Below, piece after piece: positions 1 through 8,903 of a stretch of 37,606 nt of DNA. The DNA comes from Thauera phenolivorans. GTDB taxonomy: Bacteria > Pseudomonadota > Gammaproteobacteria > Burkholderiales > Rhodocyclaceae. Position numbers and translations under genes: made by a program. The stretch spans positions 220,367 through 257,972 of the forward strand of contig NZ_MBFM01000001.1 in assembly GCF_001696715.1 (NCBI RefSeq). The letters run 5' to 3'. Within the stretch, counting starts at the first letter, position 1; each line of letters opens with the position of its first letter. The notes beneath the pieces were generated by a model. The model ran no database searches. It was given only the letters and a program-made list of their open reading frames with translations, and was not told where the DNA came from.

Positions 1-541
1 TCAGTTCGACCGACTCGCCGAAGGGCAGGTATTCGACCTTGGCGAAATCGGCGTACGACAGGCCGGCGGCCTTCAGGATGGCACGCGCATTGATCTCCGT
101 CCCCGAGCGCGGCGCACCCACCGAGATGCGCTTGCCCTTGAGGTCGGCGAGCGACTTCACGTTGGCGTCCGCAAGCGCGACGATCTGGATGTAGTTGGGA
201 TACACGGAGGCGATCGCGCGCAGCCTGTCGAGCGGCTTGGTGAAGCCCGCATCCGCGTTGCCCTTCCACGCGTCCGACACCGAGTCGGCAAGCGAGAAGC
301 CGATTTCGCCGCGACCCGCCTGCAGCAGGTTGAGGTTCTCGGCCGAGGCCTTGGTCGCCTGCACCTGCACCTTGCTGTCGGCAATGACCTCACCGTAGAT
401 CTGCGACAGGGTCACACCCAGCGGGTAATAGACGCCACTCGTGCCGCCGGTGAGCACATTGACGAAGGTCGCCGCCGAAGCGGCCGAGGTGGCCGCGACG
501 AAGGCGGTGCCGATCACACACTTGCGGATCAGGGATTTCAT
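1..541 (-). CDS. TAXI family TRAP transporter solute-binding protein (partial, C-terminus outside window)
   Basis: About 180 N-terminal residues are visible; the gene runs off the left edge. The protein begins MKSLIRKCVIGTAFVAAT and continues through an Ala-rich signal peptide, so it should be exported to the periplasm. The mature part shows features of TAXI (TRAP-associated extracytoplasmic immunogenic) receptors: a TGGTSGVYYPLG segment near the start, an SAENLNLLQ segment, and LKGKRISVGAPRSGTE. Such proteins capture small organic acids or amino acids and deliver them to a TRAP membrane permease, which is not in the window. A GAGGAG ribosome binding site precedes the ATG. The gene diverges from the FAD oxidoreductase to its right. 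The substrate cannot be read from sequence; the nearby glutarate module makes a dicarboxylate possible, but that is inference. Confidence 0.85.
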   Translation of the reverse strand, partial: MKSLIRKCVIGTAFVAATSAASAATFVNVLTGGTSGVYYPLGVTLSQIYGEVIADSKVQVQATKASAENLNLLQAGRGEIGFSLADSVSDAWKGNADAGFTKPLDRLRAIASVYPNYIQIVALADANVKSLADLKGKRISVGAPRSGTEINARAILKAAGLSYADFAKVEYLPFGESVEL

Positions 542-891
542 CTGGGAGTCTCCTCGATAAGTCTTGGTTATTTGCCCATCAATGGACATGTACGCTCATG
601 CAAGTCTCGTGCCATTCGTCAGGCGACAGCGTCCGCGACTTTTCCCCGCCCTGACAGAGGGTGCGCCGGCCGCTCGACCGGCGGGAGGCGCGGCCAAGGC
701 GGATTCCCGGAATCGGAGGGGCAGGACAGTCGGGGATCCCGCACACTGCACTGCACAAGCGTGGAACCGCCGCCAGCCGCCACTCATCGCACCTCCTTTC
801 ACGGGCTCCATCGATCTGCTAGAACCCGGGACCGGCGCCACACGCGCCCACCGTGCACCTCATCAGGCCCCCGCGGCCGCTCGGAGAACAC
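542..891. other. divergent intergenic region (350 bp)
   Basis: Gene-free region between the TAXI binding protein and the FAD oxidoreductase. Longer ORFs here are out of frame with any recognisable protein. A weak plus-strand promoter candidate is TTTCAC (797-802), a 17-bp spacer and TAGAAC (820-825), placing a start near 832. An inverted repeat CGCCGG/CCGGCG lies near 667-686. I see nothing else convincing. Confidence 0.4.
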
Positions 892-1995
892 ATGGAAAAC
901 ATCGACTGTGCAGTGATCGGCGCCGGTGTCGTCGGCCTCGCATGCGCGCGCAGCCTCGCCGCCGCGGGCCACGAGGTGGTGATCCTGGAGCGCGAGCGCG
1001 CGTTCGGGACCGGCATCAGTGCCCGCAACAGCGAAGTGATCCACGCCGGGCTGTACTACCCGCCCGGCTCGTTGAAGGCGCGGCTGTGCGTCGAGGGTCG
1101 CAGCCGGCTCTACGCCTGGTGCGCCGGGCACGGCGTACCGCATGCACGCTGCGGCAAGCTGGTGGTGGCAGGCACGGCGGCGCAGATGGGCGCGCTGCAG
1201 CAGATCGCCGCCCGCGCGAGGGCGAACGGGGTGGACGCCCTGCGTCTGCTCGCGCACGACGAGCTCGCCGCCCTCGAACCGGAACTGGACGCACACGCCG
1301 CCCTGCTCTCGCCGTCCACCGGCATCGTCGACAGCCACGCGCTGATGCTGTCCTTGCTCGGCGAAGCCGAGCGCCACGGCGCCATGCTCGCGCTCGGCAG
1401 CCCTGTCGTCGATGGTGACAGCAGCGCGGACGGGATCGTGCTGCGCATCGGGGGCGAGGCGCCGGCCGAGCTGTGCGCGCGCTGGGTGATCAACGCGGCC
1501 GGACTCGACGCACCGGCACTCGGCCGCGCGCTCCGTACGAGTGCGGCCGCGCGGGCGCCGCGGGCATACTTCGCGCGCGGCGTGTATTTCAGCTACACGG
1601 GCAGGGCGCCCTTCTCGCACCTGGTCTACCCCATCCCGGAGCCGGGCGGCCTGGGGGTGCATCTGACGCTCGATCTGGGCGGACAGGCGAAATTCGGTCC
1701 CGACGTCGAATGGATCGACACCCCCGACTACCACGTGGATCCGGCCCGTGCCGAACGCTTCTACGCCGCCATCCGCAGCTGGTGGCCAGCGCTCGAGGAC
1801 GGCCGCCTGCAACCGGGCTACGCCGGCGTACGGCCGAAGATCGTCGGTCCGGGCGAGGCCGACGCCGACTTCCGCATCGACGGCCCGGACAGGCACGGCG
1901 CGCCCGGCCTGATCCACCTCTACGGCATCGAATCGCCCGGGCTCACCGCCGCGCTCGCCATCGGCGACCACGTCGCGGGCATGGTGCGGGGATGA
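892..1995 (+). CDS. FAD-dependent oxidoreductase, L-2-hydroxyglutarate oxidase (LhgO)-like
   Basis: A 367-residue flavoprotein of the DAO superfamily. The N-terminal Rossmann motif is [17 protein letters not shown], followed by the [20 protein letters not shown] block typical of the LhgO/L2HGDH group, [11 protein letters not shown] in the middle, [14 protein letters not shown], and a C-terminal [14 protein letters not shown] that closes the FAD site. Family members oxidise L-2-hydroxyglutarate to 2-oxoglutarate and pass electrons to the quinone pool. I chose the ATG at 892 because GGAG sits 5 nt upstream and the FAD motif then starts at the usual distance; an ATG at 853 in frame lacks this. 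It converges on the CoA-transferase gene with only 25 bp between. Lying next to gcdHG it may serve glutarate or 2-hydroxyglutarate catabolism, but related oxidases with other 2-hydroxyacid substrates cannot be excluded. Confidence 0.8.
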   Translation: MENIDCAVIGAGVVGLACARSLAAAGHEVVILERERAFGTGISARNSEVIHAGLYYPPGSLKARLCVEGRSRLYAWCAGHGVPHARCGKLVVAGTAAQMGALQQIAARARANGVDALRLLAHDELAALEPELDAHAALLSPSTGIVDSHALMLSLLGEAERHGAMLALGSPVVDGDSSADGIVLRIGGEAPAELCARWVINAAGLDAPALGRALRTSAAARAPRAYFARGVYFSYTGRAPFSHLVYPIPEPGGLGVHLTLDLGGQAKFGPDVEWIDTPDYHVDPARAERFYAAIRSWWPALEDGRLQPGYAGVRPKIVGPGEADADFRIDGPDRHGAPGLIHLYGIESPGLTAALAIGDHVAGMVRG

Positions 1996-1996
1996 T

Positions 1997-2019
1997 CGCC
2001 GGCGCGCCCGTCGCCGGCG
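1997..2019. terminator. hairpin in convergent gap
   Basis: CGCCGGCG (1997-2004) pairs with CGCCGGCG (2012-2019) around a 7-nt loop and fills the 25-bp gap between two convergent genes. It lacks a U-tract on either strand, so it is only a candidate bidirectional transcription barrier. Confidence 0.4.
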
Positions 2020-2020
2020 C

Positions 2021-3244
2021 TCAGACGATTCCGCCCGCACGCAACGCGGCGATGCGCTCCGCATCGAGTCCGAGCGCGGCGGCGAGCACCTCGTCGGTAT
2101 GCTCACCCAGCATCGGCGGCGGCTGGCGGTAGTCCACCGGGGTGGCCGAGAGTTTCATCGGGCTGGCGACCAGGGGAAGCGTGCCCGCCACCGGATGCGG
2201 CATCGTGACCTTGAGCCCGCGCGCCTGCACCTGCGGGTCGGCGAACACCTCGCCGAGCGTGTTGATCGGGCCGCAGGGCACGCCCCGCGCCTCGAGCGCG
2301 GCGACCCAGTCAACGGTGCTGCGCTCGATGGTGAGCCGCTTGAGCAAGGGGATCAGCGCGCCGCGGTTCTCGACCCGCGCCCGGTTGCTGGCGAAGCGCG
2401 GATCAACGGCGAGCGCGGGCTGGCCCGCCTCCTCGCAGAAGCGCGCGAACTGGCCGTCGTTGCCGATGGCGAGGATCATGTAGCCGTCGGCGGTAGGGAA
2501 ATCCTCATAGGGCACGATGTTCGGGTGGGCATTGCCGAGCCGCCGCGGGTTCTGCCCGGTGGCGAGGTAGTTCATCGCCTGGTTGGCGAGGCAGGCGACC
2601 TGGACGTCGAGCAGCGCCATGTCGATGTGCTGGCCCTCGCCGCTGCGGTCGCGCCACGCGAGCGCAGCGAGCACCGCATTGCTCGCGTACAGCCCGGTGA
2701 GGATGTCGGTGAGCGCCACGCCGACCTTCATCGGCCCGCCGCCCTCCTCGTCATCGGGCCGGCCGGTGATGCTCATCAGCCCGCCCAGGCCCTGGATCAG
2801 GAAGTCGTAGCCTGCCCGCGACGCATATGGCCCGTCCTGCCCGAAGCCGGTGATCGAGCAATACACCAGGCCCGGATTGACCGCCTTCAGGCTGTCGTAG
2901 TCGAGGCCGTACTGCTTGAGACCGCCGAACTTGAAGTTTTCCAGCACGACGTCGGAACGCGCCGCAAGGTCGCGCACGAGCTGCTGCCCCTCGCGCCGGG
3001 TGATGTCGATCGTGATCGAGCGCTTGTTGCGGTTGGCGCACAGGTAGTACGCCGCCACGGCGGTGTCCGCGCCCTGCTCGTCCTTTAGCCACGGCGGTCC
3101 CCAGCCGCGGGTATCGTCACCCGCCCCCGGGCGCTCGACCTTGATGACGTCGGCGCCGAGGTCGGCAAGGATCTGCCCGGCCCAGGGGCCGGCGAGAATG
3201 CGCGAGAGATCGAGCACGCGGATGTGCGACAGGGCGCCGGCCAT
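2021..3244 (-). CDS. gcdG: class III (CaiB/BaiF) CoA-transferase, likely succinyl-CoA:glutarate CoA-transferase
   Basis: A 407-residue CaiB/BaiF family protein. It opens with the family signature IRVLDLSRILAGPWAGQ and DLGADVIKVERPGAGDDTR, and the class III catalytic aspartate is visible at about residue 180 in VALTDILTG. Such enzymes transfer CoA between carboxylic acids through an aspartyl-CoA anhydride. It starts 17 bp after gcdH stops and the two are almost certainly co-transcribed. The same pairing (gcdH, CoA-transferase and LysR) forms the glutarate catabolic unit in pseudomonads, where the transferase activates glutarate to glutaryl-CoA; human SUGCT is a relative with the same chemistry. 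Family membership is secure; the glutarate substrate is inferred from context. Length is normal for the family. Confidence 0.87.
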   Translation of the reverse strand: MAGALSHIRVLDLSRILAGPWAGQILADLGADVIKVERPGAGDDTRGWGPPWLKDEQGADTAVAAYYLCANRNKRSITIDITRREGQQLVRDLAARSDVVLENFKFGGLKQYGLDYDSLKAVNPGLVYCSITGFGQDGPYASRAGYDFLIQGLGGLMSITGRPDDEEGGGPMKVGVALTDILTGLYASNAVLAALAWRDRSGEGQHIDMALLDVQVACLANQAMNYLATGQNPRRLGNAHPNIVPYEDFPTADGYMILAIGNDGQFARFCEEAGQPALAVDPRFASNRARVENRGALIPLLKRLTIERSTVDWVAALEARGVPCGPINTLGEVFADPQVQARGLKVTMPHPVAGTLPLVASPMKLSATPVDYRQPPPMLGEHTDEVLAAALGLDAERIAALRAGGIV

Positions 3245-3261
3245 GGCGGTCTCCTCGGGAT

Positions 3262-4449
<1,188 letters not shown>

Positions 4450-4504
4450 GTCCTTTCTCCTCGGTGTGTGGGGTCCGACAGGACTTTGCCTGTGCATGAA
4501 TCGC

Positions 4505-4533
4505 ATGTTAAGAACGAATCATTTGGATTTCAA
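4505..4533 (-). promoter_or_regulatory. predicted sigma70-type promoter of gcdH
   Basis: On the minus strand TTGAAA (4533-4528) is followed after exactly 17 bp by TAACAT (4510-4505). Start would be near 4498, giving a leader of about 49 nt before the gcdH ATG. The -35 box overlaps the dyad at 4529-4547. Confidence 0.55.
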
Positions 4534-4547
4534 ACGACATTTTTGAA
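4529..4547. promoter_or_regulatory. perfect dyad TTCAAA-N7-TTTGAA, candidate LysR operator
   Basis: The arms TTCAAA (4529-4534) and TTTGAA (4542-4547) are perfect inverted repeats separated by 7 bp. The site lies between gcdH and the divergent LysR gene, overlaps the predicted gcdH -35 box and ends about 31 bp upstream of the regulator's ATG. LysR proteins usually bind such interrupted dyads in the divergent region and control both genes. The binding protein is inferred from position. Confidence 0.55.
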
Positions 4548-4578
4548 GTAGCCTGTGCGTTTTGCTCACTTGAAGATC

Positions 4579-5502
4579 ATGCGCAAAAAGATACCGAGTA
4601 CAGCGGCGCTGCTCGCCTTCGAGGCCGCGGCCCGGCACCAGAGCTTCACTCGCGCGGCGGACGAACTCGCCCTGACCCAGAGCGCGATCTGCCGCCAGAT
4701 CGCCGGCCTGGAGGCCTTCCTCGGGGTGGCACTGTTCCGTCGCACACGGCGCGGGGTGCAGCTGACCGAGGCGGGGGAAGGCTACGCCCGCCAGGTCTCG
4801 CCACGGCTCGACGCGATCGAGCGTGACACCCTCGCGGTGATGGCCCACCAGGGCACCGCCGACGCGCTCGACCTCGCGGTCGTGCCCACCTTCGCCACCC
4901 GCTGGCTGATCCCGCGCCTCGGCGGCTTCCAGGCCCGGCACCCCGAAATCGTCGTCAACATGAGCACGCAGACGCGTCCCTTCCTGTTCGACCAGACCGA
5001 GTTCGACGCCGCGATCTACTTCGGCGACGCCGGCTGGCCCGGCACCGAGGCTCACTTCCTGATGCACGAATACCCTGTGCCCGTCTGCAGCCCGGCACTC
5101 GTCGGCACGCGTGAAGGGATGACGCCGGCCGAAGTCGCCGGCCTGCCGCTGCTGCAGCAGTCAACTCGCCCCTACGCCTGGCGGCAATGGTTCGAGGCGG
5201 CGAACGTGAAGGCAGCACGCGACATGGCGGGAATGCGGCTGGAGCTGTTCTCGATGCTGGCGCAGGCGGCGATCGAGCGCATGGGCGTCGCGCTGATCCC
5301 GCCCTTCCTGATCCAGCGCGAACTCGCCGGCGGCCTGCTGATCATGCCCTGCGCGCGCAGCTTTCCGAGCACGCGCGCCTATTACCTGATCGTGCCCGAA
5401 CGCAAGGCCGAACGTCCCGCGCTGACCCGCTTTCGCGAATGGCTGGTGGCGGCAACGCACGACGCGCACGGACCGATTGCGCCCGCAGCCTCCGCCTCTT
5501 GA
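4579..5502 (+). CDS. gcdR: LysR family transcriptional regulator, GcdR/GcvA-like
   Basis: A 307-residue LysR-type regulator. Its N-terminal winged helix-turn-helix reads AALLAFEAAARHQSFTRAAD, then LALTQSAICRQIAGLE and LGVALFRRTRRGVQLT, close to the GcvA branch. The remaining two thirds form the periplasmic-binding-protein-like effector domain. The ATG at 4579 gives the standard distance to the helix-turn-helix; an upstream in-frame GTG at 4555 would add eight residues. It diverges from gcdH, from which it is separated by a 129-bp region with a perfect dyad, so it most likely controls gcdH and the CoA-transferase in response to glutarate or a derivative. Family assignment is secure. The symbol rests on neighbourhood. 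Confidence 0.85.
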   Translation: MRKKIPSTAALLAFEAAARHQSFTRAADELALTQSAICRQIAGLEAFLGVALFRRTRRGVQLTEAGEGYARQVSPRLDAIERDTLAVMAHQGTADALDLAVVPTFATRWLIPRLGGFQARHPEIVVNMSTQTRPFLFDQTEFDAAIYFGDAGWPGTEAHFLMHEYPVPVCSPALVGTREGMTPAEVAGLPLLQQSTRPYAWRQWFEAANVKAARDMAGMRLELFSMLAQAAIERMGVALIPPFLIQRELAGGLLIMPCARSFPSTRAYYLIVPERKAERPALTRFREWLVAATHDAHGPIAPAASAS

Positions 5503-5561
5503 CAAGCGTGAAAGAAATATTTCCCGCACGCATCTCTTCTGTTTTATATAAGTCTTGATTA

Positions 5562-5576
5562 GAATCGCGCCGATTC
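5562..5576. promoter_or_regulatory. inverted repeat GAATCG-CGC-CGATTC
   Basis: A perfect 6-bp dyad with a 3-bp spacer, just after an AT-rich stretch containing TATATA (5545-5550), in the 191-bp gap before the TauE/SafE gene. It may be an operator. No good -35 box is seen at the right distance from TATATA. Confidence 0.3.
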
Positions 5577-5693
5577 GGGGGCAGGAGACGTTCCGAACTA
5601 CAAGACGCGGCGCCGCGGGGACTCGCTCTCCGCGGCCGATCGCGCAGCCCGGCGACACGCCGCACCCGCTCACTCCCTCTGCGCCCAGCCCAC

Positions 5694-6467
5694 ATGTCCC
5701 TCGCTGAAATCGCGCTCATCGCCATCGCCGCATTCGCTGCCGGCGCAGCCAATTCGGTGGCCGGTGGCGGCACCTTCTTCTCCTTTCCCGCGCTGCTCGC
5801 GATCGGCGTGCCGCCGGTGGTGGCCAACGCCAGCAACTCGGTCTCGCTCTGGCCGGGCAGCCTGGCCGGGGCCTGGGCCTTCCGGCGCGAACTGAAGCGC
5901 TTCGCCAGGAGCCTGCCGATGCTCTCGGCGGTGGCCTTCGTCGGCGGCATCGCGGGCGGCCTGCTCCTGCTCGCGACCTCGAACGCGGCCTTCGCCCGCC
6001 TGATCCCCTGGCTGCTGCTGGTGGCGACCGTGCTGTTCGCCTTCAGCAGCCAGATCTCCACCGTCGTGAAGCGCTGGAAGCCGACGCCCGCCGACGCCGA
6101 CGAGCGTCACATCGGTCCGGGCGGCTACCTCTTCCAGCTCGTGGTGTCGATCTATGGGGGCTTCTTCGGCGCCGGCATGGGCATCCTGATGATCGCCGCG
6201 CTGGCGATCCAGGGCTTCAAGGACGTGCACGAGATCAACGCGCTCAAGAACTGGCTGTCGGCGGTGATCTACAGCGTGGCGGTGGCGACCTTCGCCATCG
6301 CCGGGGCGGTATCCTGGCCGCACACCCTGGTGATGCTGGTGACCGCCACCCTCGGCGGCTACTGGGGGGCGACGATGGCGCGCCGGCTGCCGGCGGTGTG
6401 GCTGCGCCGCGTGATCATCGCGGTGGGCGGGCTGCTCACCCTCTACTACTTCGGCAAGACCGCCTGA
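5694..6467 (+). CDS. TauE/SafE family sulfite/organosulfonate exporter-like membrane protein
   Basis: A 257-residue integral membrane protein with about eight hydrophobic segments. It carries the TauE/SafE (former DUF81) pattern: an N-terminal FAAGAANSVAGGGTFFSFPALL block, PVVANASNSVSLWPG, and the second-half repeat VSIYGGFFGAGMGILMIAAL. Family members are proposed to export sulfite, sulfoacetate or related anions, or to take up small substrates; the substrate here is unknown. The start is the ATG at 5694. No clear Shine-Dalgarno sequence precedes it, but the N-terminus aligns with the family's first helix. The DMT transporter gene begins 13 bp downstream, suggesting a two-gene unit. A role in sulfite efflux for the distant Sox system is only a guess. 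Confidence 0.85.
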   Translation: MSLAEIALIAIAAFAAGAANSVAGGGTFFSFPALLAIGVPPVVANASNSVSLWPGSLAGAWAFRRELKRFARSLPMLSAVAFVGGIAGGLLLLATSNAAFARLIPWLLLVATVLFAFSSQISTVVKRWKPTPADADERHIGPGGYLFQLVVSIYGGFFGAGMGILMIAALAIQGFKDVHEINALKNWLSAVIYSVAVATFAIAGAVSWPHTLVMLVTATLGGYWGATMARRLPAVWLRRVIIAVGGLLTLYYFGKTA

Positions 6468-6480
6468 GGGGCCGGTCGCG

Positions 6481-7422
6481 GTGATCGCCGGCCTATCCGC
6501 CGCGCTCGGCGCCGGCCTGCTGTGGGGGCTGGTATTCGTCACCCCGCTCATCCTCGACGACTACCCCGGTTTCGCCCTCGCGATCGGGCGCTACCTCGCC
6601 TTCGGCGTGCTCGCGCTCGGACTCGCCTGGCTCGACCGCCGGACGCTGGCGCAACTCTCCCGCGCCGACTGGCTCGAGGCCCTCAAGCTCGCCCTCGTGG
6701 GCAACCTGCTTTACTACGCCAGCCTGGCGAGCGCGATCCAGCTCGCCGGCGGGCCGATGCCGACCCTGATCATCGGCACCCTGCCGGTCGTGATCGCGGT
6801 ATGCGCGAACCTGATCGAGCGCCGCCGCGCCGGCAGCATCGACGCCGTACCCTGGCGCCGGCTCGCACTGCCGCTGGCGGTGATCCTCGGCGGGCTGCTC
6901 ACCGTACATGCCGACGCCGCCGCCACCGGCGGCGGCGTCGACTACCTGCTGGGCATCGGCCTCGCCGTGTTCGCGCTCGCCTGCTGGACCTGGTATCCGA
7001 TTCGCAACTCGCGCTGGTTGCGGGCGCGCGGCCCGGGCCTGTCGCGCGCCTGGGCGAGCGCGCAGGGCGTGGCCACGCTGCCGCTCGCGCTCGGTGGGAT
7101 CGCCGGCTATGCCGTCCTCGAGGCGCTCGGCGCAGCCCCCGGCGCCGGTTTCTCGTGGCCGCTCGGCCCACGCCCCGCGGCCTTCGTGGGCATGATGCTG
7201 GTGCTCGGGCTGGCCGCGTCCTGGCTCGGCACCCTGCTCTGGAACCGCGCCAGCCACCTGCTGCCGGCGGCGCTGGTGGGCCAGCTGATCGTGTTCGAGA
7301 CCCTCTCCGCCCTGGTCTACGCCTTCCTGTGGTATGGCCGCTGGCCGACGCCGGCGGAGGCGCTCGGCATCGCCCTGCTCACCGGCGGCGTGCTGCTCGG
7401 GGCGCGGGCGTTCCGACGGTAG
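6481..7422 (+). CDS. DMT superfamily (EamA) transporter
   Basis: A 313-residue protein made almost entirely of hydrophobic segments, about ten, arranged as two EamA repeats. The N-terminus GLSAALGAGLLWGLVFVTPL is typical of the family's first helix. EamA proteins are drug/metabolite exporters, often for amino acids or related compounds; the substrate cannot be inferred. The start is a GTG at 6481 preceded by GAGGGG at the end of the upstream TauE/SafE gene, only 13 bp away, which supports translational or transcriptional coupling. No frameshift or truncation is evident. Confidence 0.83.
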   Translation: MIAGLSAALGAGLLWGLVFVTPLILDDYPGFALAIGRYLAFGVLALGLAWLDRRTLAQLSRADWLEALKLALVGNLLYYASLASAIQLAGGPMPTLIIGTLPVVIAVCANLIERRRAGSIDAVPWRRLALPLAVILGGLLTVHADAAATGGGVDYLLGIGLAVFALACWTWYPIRNSRWLRARGPGLSRAWASAQGVATLPLALGGIAGYAVLEALGAAPGAGFSWPLGPRPAAFVGMMLVLGLAASWLGTLLWNRASHLLPAALVGQLIVFETLSALVYAFLWYGRWPTPAEALGIALLTGGVLLGARAFRR

Positions 7423-7476
7423 GCAGGGCCTCGGCGCCGGCTTATCATTGGGCACCGCAGCAATCCCAGTTCGCAC

Positions 7477-8415
7477 ATGGAAACCTTCACCCAGCTGATC
7501 CTGCTCGCCGGTCGTTCGGCGATCGAGCTTTGCCTGTTCATCCTGCTGCCGGTCATGGTGGTGATGCTGTCCCTGATGCGCATCCTCGAGGCGCGCGGCG
7601 TGCTGGACTGGGTCGTCGAGCGCATCGCGCCGCTGCTGCGCCCGGTCGGCCTCACCGGCCTGGGCGTGTTCGCAGCGCTGCAAATCAACTTCGTGAGCTT
7701 CGCCGCGCCGGTGGCGACGCTGACGATGATGGAGCGGCGCGGCGCCTCGGATCGCCACCTCGCCGCGACGCTGGCCATGGTGATGGCGATGGCGCAGGCC
7801 AACGCGACCTTTCCGATGACCGCGCTGGGCCTGCAGTTCGGCTTCACCCTCGCGTTGTCGCTGATCGGCGGCCTGATTGCCGCGGCGGTCACCTACCACG
7901 GTTTCGGACGCGCGCTGTCGAGCGCCGAGGCCCCACTCGACGAACACCTGCCGCACGCGGTGGCCGACAGCGCCAAGAGCACCCTGACGGTGATCAACCG
8001 CGCCGGCGCCGAAGCCTTCAACATCTCGGTCGGAGCGATCCCGATGATCGTGCTCGCGCTGACCGGCGTGATGGCGCTGCGCGAGCTGGGCGCGATCGAC
8101 GCGCTCTCCACCCTGCTCTCGCCGGTGCTGTCTTTGCTCGGGATCGACCCGGCGCTGATCCCGCTCACCCTCACCAAGTACATCGCCGGCGGCACCGCGA
8201 TGGTGGGCGTGATGGACGAGATGCTCAAGAGCGGCCTGACTACGGTGGCGACGCTCAACGCCTCCGCCGGTTTCCTCACCCACCCGCTCGACGTCGGCGG
8301 CTTGGCGATCCTGATCTCGGCGGGTCCGCGGGTCGCACGCGTCTGGAAGCCCGCCACCCTCGGCGCCCTGGTCGGCATCGCCGCGCGCACCCTCGGCCAC
8401 GCGGTCGGTGCCTGA
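7477..8415 (+). CDS. nucleoside recognition (Gate) domain membrane protein
   Basis: A 312-residue membrane protein with Gate/nucleoside-recognition domains. Characteristic stretches are LPVMVVMLSLMRILEARGVLD, INFVSFAAPVATLTMMERRG, MAMAQANATFPMTALG, and a second-half copy around FNISVGAIPMIVLALTGVMA and TKYIAGGTAMVGVMDEM. Relatives include spore maturation proteins SpmA/SpmB and other paired gate proteins; their transported or sensed ligand is mostly unknown. Both halves are fused in one chain here. It starts 54 bp after the DMT transporter and is followed by a strong hairpin, so it seems to end a transcription unit. Function beyond a membrane role is not claimed. Confidence 0.78.
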   Translation: METFTQLILLAGRSAIELCLFILLPVMVVMLSLMRILEARGVLDWVVERIAPLLRPVGLTGLGVFAALQINFVSFAAPVATLTMMERRGASDRHLAATLAMVMAMAQANATFPMTALGLQFGFTLALSLIGGLIAAAVTYHGFGRALSSAEAPLDEHLPHAVADSAKSTLTVINRAGAEAFNISVGAIPMIVLALTGVMALRELGAIDALSTLLSPVLSLLGIDPALIPLTLTKYIAGGTAMVGVMDEMLKSGLTTVATLNASAGFLTHPLDVGGLAILISAGPRVARVWKPATLGALVGIAARTLGHAVGA

Positions 8416-8427
8416 GCCTCAGGCCCG

Positions 8428-8455
8428 GCCGCGGCGGCACCAGTCCCGCCGCGGC
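8428..8455 (+). terminator. hairpin terminator after the gate-protein gene
   Basis: GCCGCGGCGG (8428-8437) pairs perfectly with CCGCCGCGGC (8446-8455) around an 8-nt loop and is followed by TTT. It stands 13 nt after the stop at 8415. Confidence 0.6.
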
Positions 8456-8456
8456 T

Positions 8457-8483
8457 TTGATCCGCCGCGCGCGGCCGTATAAG
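8457..8483 (+). promoter_or_regulatory. possible lrgAB promoter
   Basis: TTGATC (8457-8462), a short 15-bp spacer and TATAAG (8478-8483) lie between the terminator and lrgA. The -10 is good and the spacing poor. Start would be near 8490. Confidence 0.35.
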
Positions 8484-8540
8484 CTCTCGCGGGCCGCCCG
8501 CCCCCCGCTGCCCGACCCTGCCCGACTCGAGAGGCCTGCC

Positions 8541-8903
8541 ATGATCCTCGCACTGACCGTGCTGCTGCTGTTCCAACTCGCCGGCGAAGTCCTCGTCCGC
8601 GCCATCGCCCTGCCGGTGCCTGGCCCGGTGATCGGAATGGGTCTGTTCTTCCTCTTCCTGCTGCTGCGCGGCGGGCCGAGCGAGGAGATGCGCAAGACCG
8701 CTGGCGGTCTGCTCCAGCACCTGTCGCTGCTGTTCATCCCGGCCGGCACCGGCATCGTGCTGTACGGGGAGCTGCTCGCGCGCGAGTGGCTGCCGCTGAC
8801 CGCGGCGCTGGTCGGCAGCACCTTCCTCGCCATCGCGGTCACCGCGCTCGTGCTCAATACGCTGCTGCGCCGGCGCGCGACGAACCGGAGCACGCCGCAA
8901 TGA
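8541..8903 (+). CDS. lrgA: CidA/LrgA family membrane protein
   Basis: A 120-residue protein with four hydrophobic segments. The family signature LPVPGPVIGMGLFFLFLL follows the first helix, and LLQHLSLLFIPAGTGIV is the second conserved block. CidA/LrgA proteins are small holin-like membrane proteins that act with LrgB partners; in staphylococci they influence murein hydrolase activity and lysis, and in other bacteria and plastids they are linked to pyruvate or glycolate export. Its stop overlaps the start of the LrgB gene in an ATGA arrangement, which supports coupled synthesis of the two subunits. The start is an ATG with GAGAGG about 7-10 nt upstream. Confidence 0.9.
   Translation: MILALTVLLLFQLAGEVLVRAIALPVPGPVIGMGLFFLFLLLRGGPSEEMRKTAGGLLQHLSLLFIPAGTGIVLYGELLAREWLPLTAALVGSTFLAIAVTALVLNTLLRRRATNRSTPQ

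Noticed and set aside
799-2106. Long minus-strand ORF (435 codons) opposite the FAD oxidoreductase
   Set aside because: It is an Arg/Ala/Gly-rich antisense frame of a clearly recognisable flavoprotein, a typical effect of high GC content.
5555-5568. TTGATTAGAATCGC as a second FNR-type box
   Set aside because: Only the left half and three bases of the right half match; too weak compared with the exact site at 29652.
6493-8400. Minus-strand ORF of 635 codons opposite the DMT and gate-protein genes
   Set aside because: Composition is dominated by Gln, His, Arg, Glu and Gly with no recognisable domain; the plus-strand genes are real membrane proteins.
6522-8903. Plus-strand ORF of 793 codons that ends with LrgA
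   Set aside because: Only the last 120 codons, from 8541, are a real protein; the upstream part is a shifted frame of the transporter genes.
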